Positions 52,558 to 61,285 of a DNA stretch of 64,000 nt are shown piece by piece. A program made the position numbers and the translations under genes. Source of the stretch: Sulfitobacter geojensis (GTDB lineage: Bacteria; Pseudomonadota; Alphaproteobacteria; Rhodobacterales; Rhodobacteraceae); contig NZ_JASE01000005.1 of NCBI RefSeq assembly GCF_000622325.1, positions 3,224,001 to 3,288,000 on the forward strand. Direction: 5' to 3'. Under the pieces are notes generated by a model. That model worked only from the letters and a program-made list of their open reading frames with translations, made no database searches and was not told the DNA's origin. The number at the start of each line of letters is the position of its first letter. Position 1 is the first letter of the stretch.

Positions 52558-53182
52558 TTCTGGTCCTTAGTTGATCACGCAGCCTGGCCACTTCGGCCTC
52601 AAGCTCGGTATTGCGGGTCTCCAGCCGCGAAAGTTCCGGCCCGACGAGGGCTGTCATCTCGGCTGTGTCAAATCGGGGTGTGATGAATTGCGGGCAGTTC
52701 CAGTCCCACGCAGCAACGCGGATAAGCATCACGCGTTGCACCCGCCCCTGTCCTTCGGTGGACAGCTGCGCGACAAGATCGGGCGCTTCTTCGGCGTTAA
52801 GCAGCGTCGCGTGCCCCTGTAGTTTCAGCCGCGTCTGCCGCGCGTAATCTATTGCGAAAACCGAGATACGGTCGTCACCGGCAAGATTGCCCTTGGTAAT
52901 CACCTGCCGGTTGCCAAGATAATCGGCAAACCCGATGGTGAAGGGGTCCAGCACCTTGAGAAATCCCACAGGGCCGCCGCGGTGCTGGATATACGGCCAG
53001 CCCATGCTGTTCACCGTGGCAATATAAAGCGTGCTACGGGCCGTCAGAAACGCCTGTTCCGGTTGGCCGAGCGGCTCATCCTGTTTTGCCTGATAGCGGG
53101 CGTCATATTTGCCCTTGCTGCCGATCTCGGCCTGCTGGGCCAATACGTCGGGCGTGAACATGATATCTGCGTAAGACGTCAT
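52544..53182 (-). CDS. Pyridoxamine 5'-phosphate oxidase-family (FMN-binding split barrel) protein
   Basis: This 212-residue protein has a PNPOx-like FMN domain (ARSTLYIATVNSMGWPYIQHRGGPVGFLKVLDPFTIGFADYLGNRQVITKGN, about 45-100) and a C-terminal coiled coil (ELSRLETRNTELEAEVARLRDQL, about 180-206). Most relatives are FMN-dependent redox enzymes with small substrates. It overlaps the bicupin gene and follows the SnoaL gene by 13 bases. A role in the cluster's redox chemistry is plausible but not shown. Confidence 0.82.
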   Translation of the reverse strand: MTSYADIMFTPDVLAQQAEIGSKGKYDARYQAKQDEPLGQPEQAFLTARSTLYIATVNSMGWPYIQHRGGPVGFLKVLDPFTIGFADYLGNRQVITKGNLAGDDRISVFAIDYARQTRLKLQGHATLLNAEEAPDLVAQLSTEGQGRVQRVMLIRVAAWDWNCPQFITPRFDTAEMTALVGPELSRLETRNTELEAEVARLRDQLRTRNDPD

Positions 53183-53195
53183 CGTCGTGCCCCGC

Positions 53196-54164
53196 TCAGC
53201 CGGTTTGCAGCAATATCTGTTTCCAGATCATCGCGTCGTCATAAAGTGTGTATTCGCGCCGCAATCCCCAAGGGCCGAATTCCGCGTGACTGATGCCCAG
53301 CACGTAAACCTCCTTGCCAGTCGGTGTGCCAAACGCGCCCCACCCGTCATGCTTGCCCGTCAAGGACCAGCGCACCGCAGCGCGCGGCGGCATCAAGGGA
53401 TCATCCCGCCCGATCGCGTGATCGATCTTGAATTCGGCGTTCGGGAAGGACGCGCGCAATCCCATCCAGAATGCATCAACCGATCCGTGACTGTGGCCCG
53501 TCGCCCCACCGGGATATTGCGTCACCACCGCGCGGTCGTATTCCGACGGGATCAGCGCCATATCGGCCCCCATGATCGCGGTCAGGATATCCGCGTATTT
53601 TTGCCCCCACGGGTTGTCATTACCGCGCCCCTTATACGGGCCCGGCTGATCAATTGCCGGTGTCAAAGGGCGCGTGCAATGATCCGGCCCGCCTTCGCGT
53701 TCGATCAGATCAGCGGCGTATTGTTTCGGCTCCTGCCCCATTTGCCGCAGGATTGCGCCCTGATCGCGGATCAACCATTCATCATTGATCTGATTGTTGA
53801 TCGCGTGACAGTCGGCCATGATCCGGTAGACCAGTTTCTTGCCCGTCGCGGTCCCGTACACTCCGTCATTCATGTGGGTCGCTGTCGATAACAGCCGGTG
53901 CGAGGACAACATCCCCTGCTCGGGCGTGCCCGACCAGATCACGTCTTCGCCCAACAGCGTGCGGTCGGGAAACTCCGCCAATGTTGCCATCGTCGCCCCG
54001 ATCACCGATTTATTGCCAATGACCACCGATCCCGGAGAGCGCACCACAATATCATCCGAGTAGTACCGGTGCAGGGTCGCAATCCCGCGATCTTCCCAGA
54101 TTTCCTTGGTGATGCCGATGATGTAGTCGGGGAAGTCTTTGAATTTAGGGTCAAACCCTTGCAT
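53196..54164 (-). CDS. Two-domain SnoaL/NTF2-like protein
   Basis: This 322-residue protein is made of two SnoaL-like (NTF2-fold) domains (about 10-155 and 170-320). The first ends in the cluster signature IxDxWxxxDxxxxLxQxG (INDEWLIRDQGAILRQMG); the second contains RAAVRWSLTGKHDGWG and SHAEFGPWGLRREYTLYDD. SnoaL folds catalyse aldol-type cyclisation, isomerisation, dehydration or simply bind ligands; no catalytic residue is assigned. It lies five bases downstream of the LacI gene and is the third SnoaL gene of the cluster. Confidence 0.85.
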   Translation of the reverse strand: MQGFDPKFKDFPDYIIGITKEIWEDRGIATLHRYYSDDIVVRSPGSVVIGNKSVIGATMATLAEFPDRTLLGEDVIWSGTPEQGMLSSHRLLSTATHMNDGVYGTATGKKLVYRIMADCHAINNQINDEWLIRDQGAILRQMGQEPKQYAADLIEREGGPDHCTRPLTPAIDQPGPYKGRGNDNPWGQKYADILTAIMGADMALIPSEYDRAVVTQYPGGATGHSHGSVDAFWMGLRASFPNAEFKIDHAIGRDDPLMPPRAAVRWSLTGKHDGWGAFGTPTGKEVYVLGISHAEFGPWGLRREYTLYDDAMIWKQILLQTG

Positions 54165-54168
54165 GTCG

Positions 54169-55176
54169 TTATCCTTGTAGTGTGCGGGCAGAGCCGCGAA
54201 TGATCAAAGGTCCGTCGATGCAAATCCGCTGCGGCGGCGCGTCGACATTTTCAATACGAGTCATCAAAAGTTCGATGGTTTTGGACACCATTTCATTGGC
54301 GCGCTGGCGCACCGTGGTCAGGTTGTAACTGGGCCATGCCGCGATTTGCACATCGTCATAGCCGACAACGGACACATCGTCGGGAACGCAAATTCCCAAT
54401 TCAAAGCGCAGCACATCCATCACGGCAAAGGCCATGTGATCGTTGGTCACAAACACCGCTTCGGGGGGATCGTCACGATCAAACATCGCCCGTGCCGCAT
54501 CCTGCGCCGTTTCGAAATCGAAGTTTCCGATAGAGCGCATGGCCAGTTTGATTCCCCCGGCCATCAACCCCGCTTTAAACCCCGCCTCGCGGTCAATCTG
54601 CGTTGATGCGCCTTCCCACCCTGCAATATGTCCGATCCTGCGATGCCCGCCGGCAAGCAAAAACTCGGCCAGCTTGCGCCCGCCTGCCATATTGTCAGAA
54701 GTCACGCTGGACAGCCGGTCGTCAAACTGGTCGCGGTTGAACAGGACAATCGGGATACCGGCATCCTCGCACCGCCGTGTCAGGTCGTTGGACACCCCGA
54801 CAGAGGCAATGACAATCCCGTCCACCTGATAATCCAGCAGCTCGTCAATCACCGTCTGCGTCGCGTCGTTGTCGTTGGACGCCATAAACACCAGCACGTG
54901 ATATCCTTGCGCTTGCAGGCTTTTGGACAGGCGTTCGATCGCTTCGGGATAGAACTGGTTCTCAAGGTACGCGACCACCAGACCGATGATACGGCTGCGT
55001 CCGGTGATCAGACTACGGGCCAGCACATTAGGACGATACCCCAGTGCGCGTGCCGCCGTGCGTACCTTGGTCGCCGTCGCAGGGCTGACACTGGCACCCG
55101 GCGTGAAAACGCGGCTTACCGCCGAGCGGCTGACCCCCGCCAGCGCTGCCACATCAATAGAAGTCACTTTTGCCAT
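54169..55176 (-). CDS. LacI-family transcriptional regulator
   Basis: This 335-residue regulator has the N-terminal LacI HTH SIDVAALAGVSRSAVSRVF with the hinge helix region ARSLITGRSRIIGLVV, and a periplasmic-binding-protein-like effector domain (VVAYLENQFYPEAIERLSKSL...; VEAVFVTNDHMAFAVMDVLRFE; DDVSVVGYDDVQIAAWPSYNLTTVRQ). These bind sugars or related compounds. It is inside the cluster it probably controls; the operator candidate is the palindrome at 63713-63726. Its start overlaps the SDR stop by one base. Confidence 0.93.
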   Translation of the reverse strand: MAKVTSIDVAALAGVSRSAVSRVFTPGASVSPATATKVRTAARALGYRPNVLARSLITGRSRIIGLVVAYLENQFYPEAIERLSKSLQAQGYHVLVFMASNDNDATQTVIDELLDYQVDGIVIASVGVSNDLTRRCEDAGIPIVLFNRDQFDDRLSSVTSDNMAGGRKLAEFLLAGGHRRIGHIAGWEGASTQIDREAGFKAGLMAGGIKLAMRSIGNFDFETAQDAARAMFDRDDPPEAVFVTNDHMAFAVMDVLRFELGICVPDDVSVVGYDDVQIAAWPSYNLTTVRQRANEMVSKTIELLMTRIENVDAPPQRICIDGPLIIRGSARTLQG

Positions 55177-55943
55177 CAGTCCGCCGTCCAGCCCCCGTCC
55201 ACCATCATTGCTGTTCCCGTCACCATCGCTGACGCGTCAGAGGCCAGAAATAATGCCGCCCCCATGATGTCTTCGACCTCGGCCACACGTGGCAATTTGA
55301 TCTTGTCCATGATCCATGCAAACCGTTCGGGATTGTCGAACGTGGGTTGGGTCAGGGCCGTGCGCACAAAGGTCGGGCAAATCGTGTTAATCCGTATACC
55401 CGCCTTGCCCCATTCAACGGCCATCGCTTTGACCATGCCCTCAACCGCGTGTTTGGAGGTGCAGTAAACCGATCGCTCGATGCCGCCCACATGCCCCATC
55501 TGGCTCGAGATATGGATGATCGAGCCGCCCTTGCCCGCCGCAATCATGCCCTGCGCCGCTTCGACCGACAGAAAATACGCCGCCCGTACATTCACATTCA
55601 TCACCGCATCAAAATCCTCTGGCGTGGCGTCAAGCGCTGGCGCATGGCGCGCCATGCCAGCGGCGTTCAGCACGACGTCAAAGGTTTCTTGCGCCTTCAT
55701 CGCAGCACTCAGGGCCGGTTGATCGGCAATGTCCAGTTCCAGGGCCTCCGCCGAAAAACCCTTGGCAGTCATGGCACTGACCAGCTTCTCCAACACATCA
55801 CCCCGGCGCGCGGCGCAAACCACATGGGCACGGGCCTCGGCCAGCGCCACCGCACAGCCCAATCCAATGCCCGAGGAGGCACCGGTGACCAAGGCCCGCT
55901 TGCCCGTCAAATCGAATTTGGGCGTCTGGGGAAGGGTTTTCAC
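55176..55943 (-). CDS. SDR-family oxidoreductase
   Basis: This 255-residue classical SDR has the coenzyme motif TGASSGIG (about 20-27), NAAG (about 92), the catalytic Ser in IIHISSQMG and Tyr/Lys in YCTSKHAVEG, and C-terminal MMVDGGWTAD. AARR after beta-2 is compatible with NADP(H) or NAD(H). It probably oxidises or reduces a hydroxyl/keto intermediate. It overlaps the upstream SnoaL gene by four bases and the LacI start by one. Confidence 0.92.
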   Translation of the reverse strand: MKTLPQTPKFDLTGKRALVTGASSGIGLGCAVALAEARAHVVCAARRGDVLEKLVSAMTAKGFSAEALELDIADQPALSAAMKAQETFDVVLNAAGMARHAPALDATPEDFDAVMNVNVRAAYFLSVEAAQGMIAAGKGGSIIHISSQMGHVGGIERSVYCTSKHAVEGMVKAMAVEWGKAGIRINTICPTFVRTALTQPTFDNPERFAWIMDKIKLPRVAEVEDIMGAALFLASDASAMVTGTAMMVDGGWTAD

Positions 55944-56986
55944 AATGCGACTCCTGTGTCTGGATCAAAGCCCGCGCGCGCCTTGTTGAATTCCCGCATG
56001 CGCGCAAAGACATCGACGCCGATTTGGTCATAGACGTGGAGCAGGTCCACCAACACCCAATTCTCCCGGATCAGCCCCTGCTCGATCCGCCAGAAATCAA
56101 GACTGCGCATCTGCACCTTTTGCCCCGCGGGCGCGATGCCCAGCCATCCGTCGCAGGTGATCGACTGTGACATATCCGGCCATCCCGTGACGGCGGCATA
56201 ATTGCGGTCCCCGAAGAAGTGGAACGTCACCTCATCGCTGTTCAACCCCCGATCCGGCATGGCATTCAAAAACGGGATCTGGTGCCAATTACGAAACCCC
56301 TTGATGCCGCGCGCCGTGCCGATCCCCGCAGGCCCGTACCACGTCATACGCGGGTGCCAGAAGCGCGGCATCTGCATCACCTCGGGCCCTCCCTGGCTGG
56401 GATAGCGCTGCAAATGGTCCAGCATATCCACGACAAGCTGGCAACTCGCAGCCCCCAGTGCCGCATCATAAGGCGCGGCCACAATCCCGTCATTGCTCGC
56501 CGGTGCCGGCACATGCCACTCGCGCCCCAGCGACGGCACCATCGGCCAGGCCCCGGCCTGCATCATCACCTCGGGAATATCCCAAAGCGCCTGCATCTCC
56601 ACCACCTTGCCCTCAACCACACGGTAAAATTCGTGAAACCGCATGTGCACCAGATGCCCTGTCGGCGGAATGTCCAACCACGGCCCCACAAATGTTCCGC
56701 AATAAAATCCGCCGCAGCCGATCCAGTCGTCCGCTTGCGCCGTTGGCCCCGCCATCACGATATGATCGCGCCTTTCCAGATCCGGCACCGCCGCAAACAA
56801 GGGCGCATAGACCGCATCGAAATAGGCATCCACACCAACGATGGTTTCAAAGGGAAACGCCAGACGGAACACCACGTCCGGCGCACAGATTTCATGCAAA
56901 GCCGCGCGCACGGCAACTGCATCAAAATCATACATCGCAGCCCTTAACCCCGCGAATGTTGTCTTATGCCCTGTCGGCCTGTCCAT
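55940..56986 (-). CDS. Two-domain SnoaL/NTF2-like protein
   Basis: This 348-residue protein contains two NTF2-fold domains (about 20-165 and 185-325), both of the 'ester cyclase' type. The second domain ends DFWRIEQGLIRENWVLVD then LLHVYDQIGVDVF; the first ends VVEMQALWDIPEVMMQAG, an altered version of the same signature. The single-domain protein at 58384 is clearly homologous to the second domain. It lies between hisD-like and SDR genes and overlaps the SDR. Activity is unknown. Confidence 0.85.
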   Translation of the reverse strand: MDRPTGHKTTFAGLRAAMYDFDAVAVRAALHEICAPDVVFRLAFPFETIVGVDAYFDAVYAPLFAAVPDLERRDHIVMAGPTAQADDWIGCGGFYCGTFVGPWLDIPPTGHLVHMRFHEFYRVVEGKVVEMQALWDIPEVMMQAGAWPMVPSLGREWHVPAPASNDGIVAAPYDAALGAASCQLVVDMLDHLQRYPSQGGPEVMQMPRFWHPRMTWYGPAGIGTARGIKGFRNWHQIPFLNAMPDRGLNSDEVTFHFFGDRNYAAVTGWPDMSQSITCDGWLGIAPAGQKVQMRSLDFWRIEQGLIRENWVLVDLLHVYDQIGVDVFARMREFNKARAGFDPDTGVAL

Positions 56987-57052
56987 TCTTCATCTTGCCT
57001 TTAAATTTCGGAAAGTTTGAGGGTCAGCACCTCTCAAAGATCGCAAAGCGAT

Positions 57053-58381
57053 CTAATCCGCCGCCCTCAAAACCGGCGCGCCTTCACCATAAGGCACATT
57101 CACCCCGCCATAGCGCCGCACCCTGACGTTGCACTGCTCGGCGTGCCCGACGAAGCCTTCCAACATACACAACCGCGACCCATAGGCCCCGATCTCTGCC
57201 GCAGCCTCATCTGTAGTGATTTTCTGGTAAGAGTGGGTTTTCAGATATTTACCAACCCAAAGCCCCCCCGTATAGCGCCCCGCCTTTTTGGTCGGCAAAG
57301 TATGGTTGGTCCCGATCACCTTATCCCCGTTAGCAACATTGGTGCGCGCGCCAAGGAACAGCGCCCCGTAACAGGTCATCTTTTCCAAAAACCAGTCGTC
57401 GCGGTCGGTCATCACCTGCACGTGTTCGGATGCAATATCATCCGCCACCGCCAGCATCTCGTCATAGGTGTCACAGACAATCACCTCGCCGTATTCCTCC
57501 CAAGACACCCGCGCTGTGCCCGCCGTTGGCAAAACCTCCAGCAGCCGGTCAATCTCTGCCAAGGTTTCATCAGCAAGCTTGCGCGAATTCGTGAGCAAAA
57601 CGCAGGGGCTGTTATACCCGTGTTCCGCCTGCCCCAGCAAATCCGTTGCACAGATTTCCGCATCCACGGTTTCGTCAGCAATCACCATTGTTTCCGTCGG
57701 TCCCGCGAACAGATCAATGCCGACACGACCGAACAACTGCCGCTTGGCCTCCGCAACAAAGGCGTTCCCCGGTCCGACAAGCAGATGCACAGGATCAATC
57801 GTTTCCGTGCCGATGGCCATGGCCCCCACAGCCTGTATACCGCCCAGCACGTAAATCTCGTGCGCGCCGCCAAGGTGCATCGCCGCGATCACCGCCGGGT
57901 TCGGTTCGCCGTCGAAAGGCGGCGTGCAGGCGATGATGCGCGGCACCCCTGCCACCGCAGCCGTTGCCACCGACATATGCGCCGACGCCACCATCGGGAA
58001 TTTGCCACCCGGCACATAACAGCCCACCGATTGCACCGGAATGTTCTTATGCCCGAGGATCACGCCCGGTTGCATTTCAACCTCGATGTCCAGCATGGAA
58101 TCGCGCTGTGCCTGTGCAAAGCGGCGCACGTTCTCTTGCGCAAACTTCAAATCGGCCATCTCTTGCGGGGAAACGCGGGCGATCAACGCCTCAATCTCTG
58201 CCGCGCTCAACTTGAAAGCGGGCGGCGCATAGCTGTCGAACTTTTGCGACAACTCCCGCACGGCAGCATCCCCGCGCACTTCGATGTCTTTCAGCGTCGC
58301 CTCGACCACGTCACGTGTACGCGCATCGTCTTCGCTGCGCGCGTCATCCGGTTTGCCGCGCTTGAGATAGGTGACTGCCAT
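57053..58381 (-). CDS. Histidinol dehydrogenase-superfamily NAD+-dependent dehydrogenase (catabolic type)
   Basis: This 442-residue enzyme has the HisD fold. Zinc ligands are conserved: Gln and His in GQAEHGYNS (about 249-252), Asp in GDKVIGTNH (about 351) and His in EGFVGHAEQ (about 412); the catalytic Glu-His pair is in IASEHVQVM (about 317-318). Histidine-biosynthetic genes are absent, and the operon is catabolic, so a different primary or vicinal alcohol is likely to be oxidised to a carboxylate, as in the related 2,3-dihydroxypropanesulfonate dehydrogenase HpsN. Two bases separate it from the SnoaL gene upstream. Substrate unproven. Confidence 0.86.
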   Translation of the reverse strand: MAVTYLKRGKPDDARSEDDARTRDVVEATLKDIEVRGDAAVRELSQKFDSYAPPAFKLSAAEIEALIARVSPQEMADLKFAQENVRRFAQAQRDSMLDIEVEMQPGVILGHKNIPVQSVGCYVPGGKFPMVASAHMSVATAAVAGVPRIIACTPPFDGEPNPAVIAAMHLGGAHEIYVLGGIQAVGAMAIGTETIDPVHLLVGPGNAFVAEAKRQLFGRVGIDLFAGPTETMVIADETVDAEICATDLLGQAEHGYNSPCVLLTNSRKLADETLAEIDRLLEVLPTAGTARVSWEEYGEVIVCDTYDEMLAVADDIASEHVQVMTDRDDWFLEKMTCYGALFLGARTNVANGDKVIGTNHTLPTKKAGRYTGGLWVGKYLKTHSYQKITTDEAAAEIGAYGSRLCMLEGFVGHAEQCNVRVRRYGGVNVPYGEGAPVLRAAD

Positions 58382-58383
58382 TC

Positions 58384-58923
58384 TTAAACCTCTTTATTGT
58401 CGGGACGGGGCGGCGTTTTCTCTCCGCGATCAAAGGCTTCCCAGCCCTCTCCGCCAAAAACATCTACACCGAGCTGCGCCAGTACATGAGGGAAATCGAC
58501 CATCACCCAATTGTCCTCGATCTTGCCCTCACTGACTTTCCAGAAATCCATATAGCGGATTTCGATACGCTTGCCGGTTGGTGCCACGCCCATGAATTCA
58601 CCCGAATGGGTCGCCTCCTGACGGCCAAAGGCCGCCGCCCATTCGCCCATGAACATGCGCGCCTCATCCACGCAAACCTTGTCCGAAAATGCGGCCTGAA
58701 ACGGACGTTGCCAGTTATCCTGAAACGCCTTTAGCCCCGTTTTCGTGCCGCAGCCGGTATTGCCCATCCATCTAAAGCTCTCGTGGAAGAATGCGCCGAT
58801 CCCGTCAATGGTGTGGTCATTCAACCCGTCCACCATGCCTTCGATCACGCGCTTGGTCTCGGCAGTTTTGCTCATATCCGTGTCGCGCGTCAGCACCGCC
58901 TGTTCTGGTCTGGCCCCTTTCAT
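58384..58923 (-). CDS. Single-domain SnoaL/NTF2-like protein
   Basis: This 179-residue protein (or 163 residues from the ATG at 58875) is one NTF2 domain ending [18 protein letters not shown] then [13 protein letters not shown], which aligns residue by residue with the second domain of the protein at 55940. The upstream gap to the ABC permease holds the palindrome at 58935-58952. It is the first SnoaL gene in transcription order. Function unknown; it may be a ligand-binding isomerase or dehydratase. Confidence 0.85.
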   Translation of the reverse strand: MKGARPEQAVLTRDTDMSKTAETKRVIEGMVDGLNDHTIDGIGAFFHESFRWMGNTGCGTKTGLKAFQDNWQRPFQAAFSDKVCVDEARMFMGEWAAAFGRQEATHSGEFMGVAPTGKRIEIRYMDFWKVSEGKIEDNWVMVDFPHVLAQLGVDVFGGEGWEAFDRGEKTPPRPDNKEV

Positions 58924-58934
58924 CCGCGCACCAC

Positions 58935-58952
58935 AGGCTTTTGCAAAAGCCT
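58935..58952. repeat. TTTTGCAAAA-centred palindrome
   Basis: AGGCTTTTGCAAAAGCCT is a perfect 18-bp palindrome in the 55-base gap between the permease and SnoaL genes, with the same core as the opgH terminator palindrome (2064-2087). Inside the operon it may be an mRNA processing or partial-termination hairpin. Confidence 0.6.
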
Positions 58953-58978
58953 CCCCAAAATTCGTTCCCGAATTTGCT

Positions 58979-60139
58979 TCATCCCTTCACCGCTCCCGCT
59001 GTTAATCCACTGACAATCTGACGCTGGAAAACCATGACCAGCAAAAACAACGGCGCGGTGATCGACACCGCAGCCGCGACCGCTTCGACCTGATCTGTTG
59101 TGGTGGTCTCGCGGTTGAAATAACCCGCAATCGCCGGGACCATCGTCTGGTTCTGCGCATCCAGCAGCAACGAAGTCACAAGAAAATCGTTGTATCCCAG
59201 CAGAAAGCTGAACAGCCCCGTGGTGATGACACCGGGCCACATCACCGGCATGATCACACGGCGAAATGCCTGAAAATGCGAACAGCCATCTACGCGCGCA
59301 GCTTCATCCAACTCTGCTGGAATGTTCTGGAAGAATGATCGCAGCATCCATATCGTAAACGGCTGGTTGATCGACACCAACACGGCAATCACCGCCCAGG
59401 GTTGACCATAAAGCGTTGGCGACAGATCGCCAAAGATCGGCCGCAGAATTTCGGCGGAGTTGATGAACCACGGCAAATATCCCGCCACCAAAACCGAATG
59501 CGGCAAAGCACGGAAAATCAGCGCGAGGATCAGCAACCAGAATGCGAGATCCGAGCCCGACCGCGCCAACCCGTATCCCGCAAGCGTGCCCACTGTCAGC
59601 GAAATCGTCACAACACCGGCCGTCACCAACATCGAGTTCATAAAATTACGATAGAATTCGTTTTCGCCCCAGACGGCGACGTAATGCTGCGTGGTAAAGC
59701 CAACAACCGGCTGCCCCAAGGGGCCAAGCACCGCATTCAAAGGTTCAAGGACCAGCGGCAAAAGGCCAAAGAAGAGCAACAAAAACACCAGGCCATAAAC
59801 CGCCGCTCCCAAGAGCCAGCCAAGCACGGTCCAGCCTGCGGGGCTGTAGCGGTTCACCAGTTGTGGCAACCGCGTGAACATCCAGCGAATAGCGACGTAC
59901 AAAACCGCCAGTCCCGCAAGCAGATCAAGGATCGACAGCCCATCGCCGCGCGCCAGAGTATTGGGACCAAAAATCACACTCCACGGATTTTGAGCAAAGG
60001 CATCGACCGGCGATTTCACACTCATCACCGCAATCCACAGGATCGGGAAAGCAGCGATCGCGCACCAGAACACCAGAAACGTGTTTGAGGAAAGCCGCAG
60101 GGCGAGCGACTGGCGCATGGCTTTGGACGTGGTGCTCAT
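58979..60139 (-). CDS. Sugar-type ABC transporter permease (MalG/UgpE-like)
   Basis: This 386-residue inner-membrane protein has a type I ABC importer permease plan, with the EAA-loop DEAARVDGCSHFQAFRRVIMPVMWPG (about 277-302) that docks the ATPase. It is longer than typical MalG (about 280) because of an extra N-terminal membrane pair and a large loop (about 40-145). TGATG overlap couples it to the first permease. It belongs with the neighbouring ATPase, permease and binding protein as one uptake system. Confidence 0.92.
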   Translation of the reverse strand: MSTTSKAMRQSLALRLSSNTFLVFWCAIAAFPILWIAVMSVKSPVDAFAQNPWSVIFGPNTLARGDGLSILDLLAGLAVLYVAIRWMFTRLPQLVNRYSPAGWTVLGWLLGAAVYGLVFLLLFFGLLPLVLEPLNAVLGPLGQPVVGFTTQHYVAVWGENEFYRNFMNSMLVTAGVVTISLTVGTLAGYGLARSGSDLAFWLLILALIFRALPHSVLVAGYLPWFINSAEILRPIFGDLSPTLYGQPWAVIAVLVSINQPFTIWMLRSFFQNIPAELDEAARVDGCSHFQAFRRVIMPVMWPGVITTGLFSFLLGYNDFLVTSLLLDAQNQTMVPAIAGYFNRETTTTDQVEAVAAAVSITAPLFLLVMVFQRQIVSGLTAGAVKG

Positions 60140-61164
60140 CAGTGCGCGCCTCCTTTGTGGTCCCGCCACGTGCGGCGCAGCGGCAAGATCAACAGCAAAA
60201 CAATCCCGATCATCGTCAGCATGGCGCTGGCCGACGCCCGTGCAATCGCCCTGTTGCCTGCATCATCCGGCGTCAGGAAATCAACGGTCAGCCACTGCAG
60301 CGAAATAACATGGGCCTGTGATCTGAAACCGATGATCTCGTCAAACACACGATAACAATCCATCAAATGGATCAGCGCGATAAACACGATCAGGGGCATC
60401 AGATGGGGGATGATCACATGGCGCAGACGTTCCCAACGCGACGCGCCGTCGATCACGGCCGATTCCAGTGTGTCCATGTTCACGGTCTGTAAACCCGCGT
60501 AGAAAATCACAAAGGCAAAGGGCGCGACGTGCCAAACGCGGTAGAAGTACATTAGTAATTCAATCGTCCAGGCCTGCGCGAACATAGAGATATTGGTGCC
60601 TGTCCACTGCTCCATCATCGCAGTCAAAATGCCGTCGCCCACAAACAACCAGTAGATCGACAGCGACCCGATGACCGGTGTGATAATGAAGGGCAGCAGC
60701 GATATGAAAATCACCGGTCCGCGCAACGCTCTGGCGGCATTGTTAACCGTCAGCGCGATCAGCAATCCAACCCCGATCACCAGTGGCAGCGTCAACAGGG
60801 TGAACATCAACGTGAACCGCAGCGCCTTCCAAAAGTCGATTTGCAGGATTTCGCGGAACTGGCCGGAGCCGAGGGCGTTCCAGACCTTATCCATTTGCAG
60901 AACGTTGCGATAGCTTTGCAGGCCGACCCATTGCGTTGTTGTCTGGATCTTACCGTCATCCCCGATAACCGGCACGGTTTTCAGCTCTGTCACACAGGTT
61001 TGCGTGATGAAACCGGGCGTGCATGTTTCGACCTCAAGCTGTTGCATCACAGGTTGGGTAATCTGGAATGACTGAATGAAAACCGACACCAAAGGCAGCG
61101 CAATAAAGAGAAACATCATAAAGACGGAGGGGCCAATGAAGGCAAAGAAGGTCTTGGATTTCAC
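60139..61164 (-). CDS. Sugar-type ABC transporter permease (MalF/UgpA-like)
   Basis: This 341-residue permease starts at the GTG at 61164 (AAAGGGAA upstream); the ATG at 61218 would add a basic stretch without membrane character. It has six or more membrane helices, a periplasmic insert (VETCTPGFITQTCVTELKTV, two cysteines) after helix I, and the EAA-like loop LESAVIDGASRWERLRHVIIPHLMP. It pairs with the MalG-like permease. An 11-bp stem-loop separates it from the binding-protein gene. Confidence 0.92.
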   Translation of the reverse strand: MKSKTFFAFIGPSVFMMFLFIALPLVSVFIQSFQITQPVMQQLEVETCTPGFITQTCVTELKTVPVIGDDGKIQTTTQWVGLQSYRNVLQMDKVWNALGSGQFREILQIDFWKALRFTLMFTLLTLPLVIGVGLLIALTVNNAARALRGPVIFISLLPFIITPVIGSLSIYWLFVGDGILTAMMEQWTGTNISMFAQAWTIELLMYFYRVWHVAPFAFVIFYAGLQTVNMDTLESAVIDGASRWERLRHVIIPHLMPLIVFIALIHLMDCYRVFDEIIGFRSQAHVISLQWLTVDFLTPDDAGNRAIARASASAMLTMIGIVLLLILPLRRTWRDHKGGAH

Positions 61165-61251
61165 AGGCTTCCCTTTCTTTCTTGATGTCTTGGATGAGCT
61201 TGGCTGCAGGCATCGCAATGCCCCCGGCGAAACACATCATCAGGGGGGCGC

Positions 61252-61279
61252 GGGCAGGTCGGATGGCACCGACCTGCCC
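61252..61279 (-). promoter_or_regulatory. Intercistronic stem-loop after the binding-protein gene
   Basis: GGGCAGGTCGG (61252-61262) pairs perfectly with CCGACCTGCCC (61269-61279) around ATGGCA, a few bases after the binding-protein stop. Without a T-tract it looks like the stabilising hairpin often found between binding-protein and permease genes, which raises binding-protein mRNA levels. Confidence 0.6.
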
Positions 61280-61285
61280 TAAAGC

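Noticed and set aside
57031-57047. Terminator at AGATCGC-AAA-GCGATCT after the HisD-like gene
   Set aside because: The stem is only seven bases, has no T-tract and downstream genes continue the operon; it may be a weak processing hairpin.
57053-58381. Biosynthetic histidinol dehydrogenase (hisD)
   Set aside because: Catalytic residues fit, but the gene sits in a catabolic ABC/SnoaL cluster with no other his genes, so a catabolic relative is more likely.
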